In this document: piece by piece, positions 9,768 to 17,561 of the stretch
Numbering within the stretch: position 1 is the stretch's first letter
How the letters are laid out: each line of letters begins with the position of its first letter
NCBI RefSeq assembly: GCF_000332355.1
Contig: NZ_KB235958.1
Location: 3,496,191 to 3,560,190 of the forward strand
Reading direction: 5' to 3'
DNA: 64,000 bases
From: Baaleninema simplex PCC 7105
Lineage (GTDB): Bacteria > Cyanobacteriota > Cyanobacteriia > Cyanobacteriales > Geitlerinemataceae
Translations under genes and position numbers: made by a program
The notes under the pieces: model-generated
Databases searched by the model: none
What the model saw: the letters and a program-made list of their open reading frames with translations, nothing else
What the model was told of the DNA's origin: nothing

Positions 9768-10071
9768 CATTATAATAATGGACGAAGTCCCAAATCGCGC
9801 TCACGTGATTTTCTATGGCAACGCTAAATCAATTTTATAACAAAATTGGAGCAAAAAGGGAACGGGGAATCAGATTTTTTCTGGTGTTTTATTTTTTGAC
9901 GACTCATTTGGAACTACGATAGTTGTAAAAAAAAGATAAAGTTTTACATACGAGTCGAGACACACGCCAACGAAAAGTATTATTAAATCTTTCAATATAA
10001 CTGTTTTTTTCTGAATTCTTTTCGATAGCTTTATGTCGTTTGCTTGGCAAAACACTTTAATCAGTGTAGCA

Positions 10072-10223
10072 GGGTGCATCTCACTTTTTCAAAAACATCA
10101 GTTTGGGGTGGCAAAATTCCCGATTAGCACTTCTGGTATAAGATCCCCGGCATCTCTAAGATGCCGGGGATCTGGAAATTGAGTGCGCCCAATTCGATGA
10201 ATTTACATTTTTGAGATGCACCC
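10072..10223. mobile_element. MITE-like element, copy 2
   Basis: A 152-bp stretch has the same termini as the 9636 copy (GGGTGCATCTCA / TGAGATGCACCC, 12 bp inverted) and the same internal blocks. The 33-bp hairpin repeat at 10141-10173 lies inside it. Confidence 0.6.
10141..10173. repeat. 33-bp hairpin repeat (copy 1)
   Basis: A perfect 15-bp stem AGATCCCCGGCATCT / AGATGCCGGGGATCT with a 3-base loop (CTA). The same hairpin recurs at 17529, 46335 and 53635. Confidence 0.85.
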
Positions 10224-10716
10224 ATCCATTTGGACGATCGGTTTCTTGTTTTGTATCACTTCAATTTTTCAAGGAATTTGTGCTGACTTCTTGTTTACAT
10301 AGCCTTAAAGATGTCACATATAAATTCTTGTAGCTCGAGAAATACCAGCCAAGGATATTTTTTTAGAAGAATTTAAGAAAACTCCCTTCCGCTTCGCGAA
10401 CGACTAATTACCAGGGTTCTTGATAAATATGTTGATATTGAGAACTTTCAATATATTGACTTTCGCAGTATTTTTATTTAAATCGTTATTTTTTATAATA
10501 AGTATTGATTTTTTTTGTTTCATAATACATAATATTCGTTGCCATATTGGAAGCAAATTACAATCTAAAATAACAAAATTACAGAATATTTTTTGAATCT
10601 TGAATAATTATACTTTATTTTTTGTTGATTATGCGATCGCCAAAATGTCTTGATTATTTTAACGAAATACACTAAAATATAAGCCGTAAAATTACATACA
10701 CAAAATCTCTAAAAAA

Positions 10717-11625
10717 ATGCAAATTAAAGACATTCTATCCGAACTCGAAGTCTTTGCCGGTCACTTTCCTCGTACAGCATTAAAACAGGCGATCTCACAA
10801 CAAGAAGCGATTACACCCGAATTATTAGCAATTCTCGAAAAATACAAAAACAACCTAGAAGCATTGCGAAGTGATTCCGCTTATTTGCTCAATGCTTACG
10901 CCTTATTTTTACTGTCACAATTTCGCGAAAAACAAGCCTATCCGCTGGTTGTCGAGTTGTTTTCCGCTCCCGAGGAAATCATAGAGGACACGATCGGCTT
11001 TATCGCCACTGAATATTTACAAAGAATCCTTGCTTCCATCTGTCACGGAGACCTCGAACCGATCGAACAACTTATTGAAAATACAGAAATTAGTGGATGG
11101 ACGCGAACTTCAGCGTTAGAATCGTTAACCGTGTTGGTCGTTCAAAATGTCATTCCGAAAGAACAAGTTATTCCATACTTTAAAGAACTGTTCGATCGCT
11201 TTCTCGAAGCGAAAGACGATTTTATGTTAACTTATTTGGTCGTGGAGTCTATCGACATTTATGCGATCGAACTCAAGCCTTATATCGATCGCGCCTACGA
11301 ACTGGGTTTGGTCGATACGATGATGATTACAAAAGATGAGATCGATCGAGATTTTGCACTGGGGGAAGAAGTGACTGTCGAACGACTTCAAGGCAGCCGA
11401 CTGTATATGTTGATTGAAGATGCGATTACAGAATTGAAAGGTTGGGCGTTTTTTTCCGAACCCAACAAAACCTTGCCACCTCCCAAGCCGTTTTCTTCTA
11501 GTTCTAAAAAAACGCTAAATTCAGGTTTTTCATCTCCGTTTATTGCAGAGAAATCCGAGAAAAAGTCCAAACAAAAGCAGCAAAAACAAGCACGTCGCAA
11601 GAATCGATCTAAAAAGAAAAAGTAA
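10717..11625 (+). CDS. DUF1186 domain-containing protein
   Basis: This 302-residue soluble, largely helical protein resembles the DUF1186 family, beginning with ILSELEVFAGHFPRTAL and continuing with PELLAILEKYKNN and YALFLLSQFREKQAYPLVVELF. No biochemical role is established for the family. The C-terminal 40 residues are a basic, Lys/Arg-rich tail (EKKSKQKQQKQARRKNRSKK), where many relatives carry a SEC-C zinc motif instead; the Cys residues of SEC-C are absent here. Base composition is more AT-rich than the flanking core genes, fitting an accessory region. Confidence 0.75.
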   Translation: MQIKDILSELEVFAGHFPRTALKQAISQQEAITPELLAILEKYKNNLEALRSDSAYLLNAYALFLLSQFREKQAYPLVVELFSAPEEIIEDTIGFIATEYLQRILASICHGDLEPIEQLIENTEISGWTRTSALESLTVLVVQNVIPKEQVIPYFKELFDRFLEAKDDFMLTYLVVESIDIYAIELKPYIDRAYELGLVDTMMITKDEIDRDFALGEEVTVERLQGSRLYMLIEDAITELKGWAFFSEPNKTLPPPKPFSSSSKKTLNSGFSSPFIAEKSEKKSKQKQQKQARRKNRSKKKK

Positions 11626-11634
11626 CAGCTAGAA

Positions 11635-11659
11635 CCCCGGAATATCTGAAATTCTGGGG
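11635..11659. terminator. Hairpin after the DUF1186 gene
   Basis: A 9-bp stem CCCCGGAAT / ATTCTGGGG with a 7-base loop lies just after the DUF1186 stop. There is no clear T run, so it may be a divergent member of the hairpin repeat family rather than a strict terminator. Confidence 0.45.
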
Positions 11660-11661
11660 TA

Positions 11662-11688
11662 CTCGATCGTGTGGACTCCTGTTTCAGA
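11662..11688. repeat. Direct repeat flanking the Uma2 gene, left copy
   Basis: The block CTCGATCGTG..GACTCCTGTTTCAGA is repeated at 12481-12507 with 25 of 27 bases identical. The two copies bracket the Uma2 gene. Confidence 0.7.
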
Positions 11689-11762
11689 TGGCTTAACTCG
11701 ATCCTTGGGGTAAAAAACCTCAACTGAGTTACGATCGAAGCAAACCGAATCGGTAAGTTGCA

Positions 11763-12377
11763 ATGACTACTACGCTCAACCAACGAACCTATACCGTCGA
11801 TGAATATTTAGCCCAAGAAACGCAATCTGAAGAACGCCACGAATATCGCAACGGAGAAATCGTTCTGATGACAGGTGGAACGCCAAACCACAATCAAATT
11901 ACGCTCAATTTGGCAGGATCGTTAAATTTTGCATTGCGACGACAGCCTTATCGTGTCTTTGTCACAGACCAACGCCTTTGGATTCCAGCGCAGCAGGTTT
12001 ATACTTACCCCGATGTGATGGTGGTGCGCCAGCCTTTAGCCTTACAAGCGGGGCGCAACGATACCCTGGAAAATCCGCTTGTCATTGCTGAGGTTTTATC
12101 CCAATCGACACGAAGTTACGATAAAGATCGCAAATTTGCCGCCTATCGAACTATTGCGAGTTTTAGCGAATATTTGCTGATCGACCAATACGCGCCCCAC
12201 GTCGAACACTACACCCAAACAGAAAGTCAAGAGGCTTGGCTGTTTCGCGAGTACGATGGTTTGGACGCCACGGTATCGTTACAGGCATTTGAGTTTGCGA
12301 TACAACTGGCGGATCTGTACGATAAGGTGGATTTTTCTGTGGAAGAAACCGAGGCGATCGCTCCTGGTGAGTCGTGA
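11763..12377 (+). CDS. Uma2-family (DUF820) putative endonuclease
   Basis: This 204-residue protein has the PD-(D/E)XK-like Uma2 fold. The N-terminal motif YTVDEYLAQE and EERHEYRNGEIVLMTGGTPNH are typical of the family. The acidic residues are seen in YPDVMVV and VIAEVLSQST, followed by DKDRKFAAYRTI and EYLLIDQ. Uma2 genes are abundant in filamentous cyanobacteria; their biological role is not known. This copy belongs to a different subgroup from those at 45725 and 61087. It lies between 27-bp direct repeats. Confidence 0.88.
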   Translation: MTTTLNQRTYTVDEYLAQETQSEERHEYRNGEIVLMTGGTPNHNQITLNLAGSLNFALRRQPYRVFVTDQRLWIPAQQVYTYPDVMVVRQPLALQAGRNDTLENPLVIAEVLSQSTRSYDKDRKFAAYRTIASFSEYLLIDQYAPHVEHYTQTESQEAWLFREYDGLDATVSLQAFEFAIQLADLYDKVDFSVEETEAIAPGES

Positions 12378-12480
12378 ATTGAATCGATCGCCTGTACGCG
12401 GAAGTTTTAGCGGCTGCGGGTGAAACTCCCCATCTCAACAATCTCTAATTTCAGCAAGAACTCCGGCATCTCCGAGATAT

Positions 12481-12507
12481 CTCGATCGTGCAGACTCCTG
12501 TTTCAGA
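12481..12507. repeat. Direct repeat flanking the Uma2 gene, right copy
   Basis: The partner of 11662-11688. The repeat lies just upstream of the TPR gene, and upstream in-frame codons of that gene run through it. Confidence 0.7.
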
Positions 12508-12583
12508 ATGTGTAATGGAGGCGGCAAACCGGGGACGACGCGGTAATAATGAGAAAAGTAGACAACTCAGGGACGTTGCAGCG

Positions 12584-13348
12584 ATGAAACGGGGAGTGTG
12601 GCAGGTTGGCTTGGCAGCGTTGTGTGGCGTGGCGATGTGGAGTGAGGCGGCGCTGGCGGGTGTGGTGCGCTGGGAGAACGCGCCACAGGTGGAGATGGCG
12701 CAGAGTGCTGACTTGCAGGAGTCGTTACGGCTGTTTGAGGAAGGAAAACAGTTTTTTAACCAAGGAACGGCTGAAGGATATCGACAGGCGATTTCGCGAT
12801 TTGAGCAGGCGTTAGAATTGGCTGAACAAGCTGAAGTAACAGAAGGTATTGCTTCTATATCGGCATTTCTTGGGTCATCTCATAACCGTTTAGGCGAACG
12901 ACAAACTGCTCTGAGCTACTATCAAACTGCTCTGGAAGCGTTTCGAGAGGTGGGCGATCGCGCGGGGGAAGCCACGACTCTCAACAACATCGGCTTAGTC
13001 TACCATGCCTTGGGCGACCGCAGCCAAGCCCTCAACTACTACAACCAAGCGTTGCCGATTCGGCGCGAGGTGGGCGATCGAGCCGGGGAAGCCACTACCC
13101 TCAACAACCTCGGCGCAGTTTACAATGCTTTGGGCGATCGCAGTGAAGCCCTCAACTACTACAACCAAGCGTTGCCGATTCGGCGCGAGGTGGGCGATCG
13201 AGCGGGGGAAGCCACGACTCTCACCAACATCGGCTTAGTCTACGATGCTTTGGGCAACCGCAGCGAAGCCCTCAACTACTTCGATACTTTAATCGATCCA
13301 GCTTTCGGGCGATCGATCGGCAAACGTGCCGTGTCTCAATTAAATTGA
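12584..13348 (+). pseudogene. TPR-CHAT protein, N-terminal TPR part, cut off by insertion
   Basis: A 254-residue frame begins at an ATG with a clear signal peptide (MKRGVWQVGLAALCGVAMW..ALA). It is followed by tetratricopeptide repeats of 40 residues (LNNIGLVYHALGDRSQALNY pattern) that are nearly identical at the DNA level with a 120-bp period (about 12950-13280). Such cyanobacterial proteins normally continue with many more TPRs and a C-terminal CHAT protease domain. Here the TPR pattern stops abruptly at ..EALNYF (about 13280) and ends after 26 unrelated residues. The matching CHAT end lies beyond the restriction-modification genes at 15742-16377. The ATG at 12584 is preferred because upstream codons lie in a repeat and lack a signal peptide. 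Confidence 0.75.
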
Positions 13349-13397
13349 ACAAAAAATCAATATTTCAATAGATCTACACGCCGAAATGCTATATATA

Positions 13398-13425
13398 GTC
13401 TGTAGACATCCTTTTGTCATGTAGA
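13398..13425. promoter_or_regulatory. Putative C-box operator of the restriction-modification system
   Basis: Two related half-site pairs, GTCTGTAGAC at 13398-13407 and GTCATGTAGA at 13416-13425, are spaced 18 bp start to start, about 50 bp before the controller start. An adjacent ATATATAG could serve as a -10 element. The layout matches operators of controller proteins in type II systems, which first activate and then repress their own promoter. The assignment is inferred from spacing and symmetry only. Confidence 0.4.
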
Positions 13426-13473
13426 TAAAAATTATGTTATTCAAAAGTTATCAGAAAGACTTATTTGTACTTT

Positions 13474-13692
13474 ATGGTTAAGCGATTTTTGGGGCTTAAC
13501 CGAGTTGTTGCCTCAAATTTAAAGGCTCTAAGAAAAGAACAGGGAATATCTCAAGAAGAATTGGCAGAAAAATGCGGTTTGCATAGAACATATATCGGTG
13601 CTATTGAACGGAACGAGCGTAATATAACTCTGCAAACTTTAGAAAAATTGGCTGATAGCTTGGGAGTATCAGCCCACGATTTGTTGCTGTAA
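13474..13692 (+). CDS. Controller (C) protein, XRE-family HTH regulator
   Basis: This 72-residue protein is essentially one helix-turn-helix domain: VVASNLKALRKEQGISQEELAEKCGLHRTYIGAIERNERNITL, then LEKLADSLGVSAHDLL. Size and sequence match the controller proteins that time nuclease expression in type II restriction-modification systems. The ATG at 13474 is chosen over an upstream TTG. The nuclease gene follows after 7 bases, so the two are probably one transcript, as in known C-R operons. The gene is AT-rich, unlike the flanking cyanobacterial DNA. Confidence 0.85.
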   Translation: MVKRFLGLNRVVASNLKALRKEQGISQEELAEKCGLHRTYIGAIERNERNITLQTLEKLADSLGVSAHDLLL

Positions 13693-13699
13693 AATTCAG

Positions 13700-14593
13700 A
13701 TGTTTAATACCTTTAGAGAGCTTCAATATTATTCCTATAATCGTGCGAGAAATTATTTTAGAGACAACTATATACAATTAGTAAAATTGGAAAATTTTCT
13801 ATCAAAACAGGTATTTCAATTAATTCAAAACTATATCATTCAAATCAAAGAAGATTATAACGAAGCCAGCTATCTTTACCCATTCTGGCAAAATTATCCG
13901 CCAGAAGAAAGAGGAAGACAACCTATTGGCGATCAGTATCCATGGATTGAGGTTGGAGAGCATAGTCTTGGTGGTAAATTGTATCGACTTCTAAGCTTAA
14001 GCTTCAATATCCGTGATATAGGATTGCCAGCAGGATCTGATATAAGAGTCGTACTTTCAAGTGATAAAATTTATCAAATAACTGAAGGTTTTACCAACTC
14101 GTGTTGGCTGTTTGTTGACATAAAATCAGTTGGGCCTAGAGATGATTGGAATCATGCTGTTATGTCCCACAATCAAATTTCTGGTAGTGGACGATGGGAT
14201 TCATTGTTGTCTGGAATTACCAACGATGTAATTATAGCTTGTGGAAAAAGATCGAGTCATCCTTTCTACTGTAGCATTCCTCCAATTTATGTATTAAGTG
14301 ACGGCACGGTCGTACCTGTTGTAATTATTATTCTAAAACCTGTGTATGATATGCTTTCATTGGAATTCGACGTTAGTGATGGAGGACAACCGTTAAGTAG
14401 AATAAGTTGTGCAACAGTTCCCAATGGTCTTTTACTATGCGAACGACCAAATTACTTGTCTGAGTTTCCTGAACTATTTTTTCCCGGAAAAGACGATAAA
14501 ACCAAGAACCCGCGCAAAAAACGCTGTCGAGTCAGCTTTGAAATATTAAAGCAAATAGAGTACTGGAGGTTTCGGGAAATCTTAGTAAGTTGA
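13700..14593 (+). CDS. BglI-like type II restriction endonuclease
   Basis: This 297-residue protein aligns by eye over its whole length with R.BglI (299 residues), which cuts GCCNNNNNGGC. Shared blocks include DYNEASYLYPFWQNYPP, GDQYPWIEVGE, GLPAGSD, FVDIKSVGPRD, IPPIYVLSDGTV, VPNGLLL and PGKDD-TK. The BglI active-site residues Asp116, Asp142 and Lys144 correspond to Asp114, Asp140 and Lys142, all intact. It lies 7 bases after the controller gene and converges with the methyltransferase with only 4 bases between the stops. Specificity for GCCNNNNNGGC is inferred from the similarity. Codon use is AT-rich, a sign of transfer. Confidence 0.9.
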   Translation: MFNTFRELQYYSYNRARNYFRDNYIQLVKLENFLSKQVFQLIQNYIIQIKEDYNEASYLYPFWQNYPPEERGRQPIGDQYPWIEVGEHSLGGKLYRLLSLSFNIRDIGLPAGSDIRVVLSSDKIYQITEGFTNSCWLFVDIKSVGPRDDWNHAVMSHNQISGSGRWDSLLSGITNDVIIACGKRSSHPFYCSIPPIYVLSDGTVVPVVIIILKPVYDMLSLEFDVSDGGQPLSRISCATVPNGLLLCERPNYLSEFPELFFPGKDDKTKNPRKKRCRVSFEILKQIEYWRFREILVS

Positions 14594-14597
14594 AAAT

Positions 14598-15548
14598 TTA
14601 CATGAAACTTAGCTCCCTTTGCAAAGGAGGATGCTCTTGGATACGATTCCGAGCTAATTCTACATACTTAGCTTCTTTTTCGATTCCAATGTAATCCCTG
14701 TTATTCTTAATAGCAGCTATGGCTGTTGTCCCACTTCCCATAAAAGGATCTAAAACAAGATCCTGTGGATTACTGAATAAACGTATTACTCTAGATGCTA
14801 GTTCTTCGGGGAATTTTGCGGGGTGATCGCGATTAGATCTAACACTAGGGATATGCCATACTCCTCTCGCCCCCCATTGTTTCCAATCTTCTTTTGACAG
14901 CTTATTTCTATCTATTGCATATTCACCAGGCTTCCAAAAAATATATAAATCTTCATGTTCGTCAACTGCCTTTAAAGTATTACTAGTCCATTGACTATTA
15001 ACCCAAGAAGGATCTTTAATCCACACACGCTTATCGTAAAGATAAATGCCTACGTTATACGCATATTTTTCAATATAATGTCCAACTAGCTTGACTCTCG
15101 TTTGTGTTTGATATTTTCCGCCGCGAATATTATTTCCATTTAATCGACGATCAATAGTTTGCTCACTACATCCCAATAAATCAGCTAGTTGATAGCGATT
15201 GTATTCAGGATATTTCTGCATAGCATCCAAGACCATTTCTCGTGTCACCTTAGATTTTCTATTAGAAATATTTAAGGCTTGTATTTTAGGTATATTAGAG
15301 TCCTTAAAACATAAAATATTAGCCATGTTAATTACCATAAATCCACCAGATTTTAGGGCATATGCGTGATTTTCAATAACATTTTTTAATAAAGATTGCC
15401 AAGAGTCAAATGTCTCTTGTGTCTCATATTCCTTTCCAACAAAGTATGGAGGCGACCAAAAGCTAAGAGCTACACTGCTCGGTTCAAGCTCAAGCATTTT
15501 GTCTTCAGCCCTACCAAGATATATATTATTTCGATTTAAGTACTTCAT
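14598..15548 (-). CDS. Site-specific DNA methyltransferase (probable N4-cytosine), partner of the BglI-like nuclease
   Basis: This 316-residue protein has the beta-class order of motifs: catalytic motif IV SPPY (residues 32-35 from this start) first and the S-adenosylmethionine motif DPFMGSGTT late (about 267-275), preceded by HPAKFPEELASRVI. SPPY favours N4-methylcytosine. Between them, at about 102-138, sits a predicted helix-turn-helix segment (MVLDAMQKYPEYNRYQLADL, then LGCSEQTIDRRL), probably part of target recognition or autoregulation. The ATG at 15548 is chosen over a TTG two codons upstream. It protects the host at the nuclease's site and is oriented tail to tail with it. AT-rich. 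Confidence 0.88.
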   Translation of the reverse strand: MKYLNRNNIYLGRAEDKMLELEPSSVALSFWSPPYFVGKEYETQETFDSWQSLLKNVIENHAYALKSGGFMVINMANILCFKDSNIPKIQALNISNRKSKVTREMVLDAMQKYPEYNRYQLADLLGCSEQTIDRRLNGNNIRGGKYQTQTRVKLVGHYIEKYAYNVGIYLYDKRVWIKDPSWVNSQWTSNTLKAVDEHEDLYIFWKPGEYAIDRNKLSKEDWKQWGARGVWHIPSVRSNRDHPAKFPEELASRVIRLFSNPQDLVLDPFMGSGTTAIAAIKNNRDYIGIEKEAKYVELARNRIQEHPPLQRELSFM

Positions 15549-15652
15549 GGTCAATTTTCTGTAAGTTTATTTTAAATAATTTACTATATATTGTTTTTTG
15601 TGTCAAGCTTACTAACGAATAATGATTCAGATGCTTACCTAATTAGTTCTGT

Positions 15653-15703
15653 TGGAATTGGGGTAAAATTAGTATCAATTTGATGCTAATTTCCAAATTC
15701 CAG
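15653..15703. repeat. Imperfect palindrome at the right edge of the restriction-modification insertion
   Basis: TGGAATT-GGGGTAAAATTAGTATCAA can pair with TTGATGCTAATTTCCAAATTCCA; the central ATTAGTATCAA / TTGATGCTAAT arms are nearly perfect. It lies between the methyltransferase promoter region and the CHAT remnant and may mark the insertion boundary. Confidence 0.5.
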
Positions 15704-15741
15704 GGCGGGAAAACCCAACCCTTAGCGTAATCGGAGTTTGA

Positions 15742-16377
15742 GTGACCCTCGCCGACCCGGACATCGAACTGCAACGCGCCCTGCGAGACTTCAAACTGCG
15801 GGGTATCTCCCGTCTACCCCACAGTCGCACGGAAGCCGATCGACTTCTCGCCCTGGCTGACGGTGGCGAAACCAGCGTCTTCGACTTCGACGCCAATTAT
15901 TCCTGGGTGACGAGCGATCGATCCAGCCGCTATCAGTTCGTCCACTTCGCCACCCACGGTTTCGCCAACGAGGAAAACCCGGAACTCTCGGGGTTGGTGC
16001 TGTCTCTGGTGGACGCCAACGGACAACCGCAAAACGGCTTTCTGCGTCTGGGGGATATTTTCAACCTGCAACTTCCGGCGGAAATGGTGGTGTTGAGCGC
16101 CTGTCAGACGGGACTCGGCGACAACGTGCGCGGTGAAGGCATGGCGGGCTTGACAAGGGGACTGATGTATGCTGGGACGGAACGGGCGGTGTTGTCCCTG
16201 TGGAACGTCAGCGACGAGAAAACGGCGACGTTGATGGTGCGGTTTTATTAGGGAATTTGGGAGGAAGGGTTAACGCCTGTGGCGGCGTTGCGTCAGGCGC
16301 AGTTGGAGATGTGGGAAGCGGGGGAACATCCGTATTTTTGGGCGGCGTTTGGCGTTCAGGGGGAGTGGCGAGAGTGA
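15742..16377 (+). pseudogene. CHAT protease domain remnant (C-terminal part of the split TPR-CHAT gene)
   Basis: The frame from 15742 encodes a CHAT (caspase-like, TPR-associated) domain: FVHFATHGFANEENPELSGL with the catalytic His, and VVLSACQTGLG with the catalytic Cys, then GEGMAGLTRGLMYAGTERAVLSLWNV. A TGA at 15739-15741 interrupts the same frame just upstream. A TAG at 16249-16251 interrupts it again, after which the family's normal ending (EEGLTPVAALRQAQ .. HPYFWAAF) continues in frame to a TGA at 16375-16377. The N-terminal TPRs lie 2.4 kb upstream. It is a decayed gene fragment, not an intact protease. Confidence 0.8.
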
Positions 16378-16446
16378 GGGAAAATCGCGCGGGTTAGGCT
16401 CAAACGATCTAAACTGTAAAGTAGTTAGTGTTTTTGCAAGAATACA

Positions 16447-16788
16447 ATGTTAGATGAAACGACCTTAGAACAACGTTTAGAAAAACTCGAACAGGCGGTT
16501 TCCGAACTGCGCTTAACCCAACTCGAGCAGACCGTTTCCGAACTACGCTTAACCCAACTCGAGCAGGCGGTTTCCGAACTGCAAAACAAAGTTGACCGTA
16601 AGCCCAATGCTAATAATTGGGTAGACAACCTGATTGGTTCGATTTCCGACGAAGAAGCTTTCCTTGAAGCGCTCGAATATGGACGTAATTTCCGAAAAAC
16701 GGGAAAGTTCGAGATCGAAGAGGACAACTCTGTGAGCGAACAAGATATTCCCGGCGATATCCCTAATGAAATTGAACCCGTGATGTGA
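16447..16788 (+). CDS. Coiled-coil protein, putative antitoxin partner of the PIN toxin
   Basis: This 113-residue protein starts with a repeated heptad-like segment (LEQRLEKLEQAVSELRLTQ and two close copies, about residues 7-50), a strong coiled coil. It then has a short conserved-looking segment NWVDNLIGSISDEEAFLEALEYGRNFR and an acidic tail. The PIN-domain gene starts 30 bases after its stop, suggesting a two-gene operon in which this is the antitoxin. It lacks a recognisable DNA-binding fold of usual VapB types, so the assignment rests on position. The repeats may change copy number. Confidence 0.65.
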   Translation: MLDETTLEQRLEKLEQAVSELRLTQLEQTVSELRLTQLEQAVSELQNKVDRKPNANNWVDNLIGSISDEEAFLEALEYGRNFRKTGKFEIEEDNSVSEQDIPGDIPNEIEPVM

Positions 16789-16818
16789 AGCAATTGCCAT
16801 TTTGGAAAACGACTCTGA

Positions 16819-17232
16819 ATGAAATATCTGCTTGACACAAACCACATCAGTGTTCTACAGCGAAAAACGGGTTTAAAATATACTTGTTTAAGGACTCGAA
16901 TGAGTCAGCATTCTCCAGCAGATTTTGCTTTTTCGATCGTGAGCTTTCACGAACAGGTTCTTGGCGCTCATGCTTTGATTAATCGCAACAAGAAAAAGAC
17001 TGACTTAACTCGTGGCTACGCTTTATTATGGGAAGTTCTTCAAAACTTTGCATCTGCATCGGCTATTGTTTTACCTTTGGATAATGAAGCAATTGTTATT
17101 TTTAAGGAGTTGAAACATAAACACCCTCGGGGATCTACAATGGATTTAAGAATTGCAGCGATCGCCCTATCCCGCAACTTGGTTTTGTTAACCCAAAATA
17201 TCCGAGACTTTGACTATATCTCAAAATTATAA
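16819..17232 (+). CDS. PIN-domain VapC-family toxin (putative endoribonuclease)
   Basis: This 137-residue protein begins with the PIN signature MKYLLDTNHISVLQR (Asp6). Further acidic positions are the Glu in the VSFHEQVLG region, the Asp in TMDLRIAAIAL and the Asp in NIRDFDYISKL, the usual four-residue metal site. VapC proteins cleave specific RNAs when freed from their antitoxin. The gene follows the coiled-coil gene after 30 bases, fitting a type II toxin-antitoxin pair with an unusual antitoxin. Confidence 0.82.
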   Translation: MKYLLDTNHISVLQRKTGLKYTCLRTRMSQHSPADFAFSIVSFHEQVLGAHALINRNKKKTDLTRGYALLWEVLQNFASASAIVLPLDNEAIVIFKELKHKHPRGSTMDLRIAAIALSRNLVLLTQNIRDFDYISKL

Positions 17233-17394
17233 ACTCAAGATTGGACGATATAAAATATCCAGAAAATACATCAAAAAAATGGCTTATTATGATGTACTTA
17301 AATAAAAAATAGGGCTAAAAAGAACAGGGAGAGCTGCAAACATTAGACAAAATAAAGAACACCGATCGCGCCTAGATTTGGCAACATAAAAACG

Positions 17395-17487
17395 ATGCAA
17401 CGAAAATTGACAATTTGGCTAGACGAGTCGGTTTATGGAATGCAGGTCGATCGCTGGCAAAATACGGCTCGGGAAATGATGCGTTGA
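17395..17487 (+). pseudogene. Possible remnant of a small antitoxin-like gene
   Basis: A 30-codon frame starts MQRKLTIWLDESVYGMQ, which resembles the first strand of ribbon-helix-helix antitoxins common in cyanobacteria (a K-L-T-I-x-L/I-D-E-x-V-Y pattern). It then diverges and stops before the helices would be complete. It could be a decayed gene next to the VapC-type pair, or chance. Confidence 0.3.
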
Positions 17488-17528
17488 GCTACAGGAGAGG
17501 GTCGAACTCAACGAAAAAGTCATGCCAT

Positions 17529-17561
17529 AGATCCCCGGAATCTCCAAGATTCCGGGGATCT
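17529..17561. repeat. 33-bp hairpin repeat (copy 2, compensatory variant)
   Basis: AGATCCCCGGAATCT / AGATTCCGGGGATCT, 15-bp perfect stem, loop CCA. Relative to the other copies, one stem pair changed from C-G to A-T on both arms, keeping the hairpin intact. Confidence 0.85.

Larger units (their letters stand above)
9509..10716. other. AT-rich gene-free region with mobile-element remnants
   Basis: No protein-coding gene could be supported here. The region carries two MITE-like elements (9636-9767 and 10072-10223). A 69-codon minus-strand frame at 9870-10079 starts in the end of the second element and resembles nothing recognised. From 10224 to 10716 the sequence is plainly AT-rich and would include the promoter of the DUF1186 gene. 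Confidence 0.6.

Noticed and set aside
9870..10079. 69-codon minus-strand frame next to a MITE-like element
   Set aside because: Begins inside the element end, is AT-rich and resembles no transposase I know.
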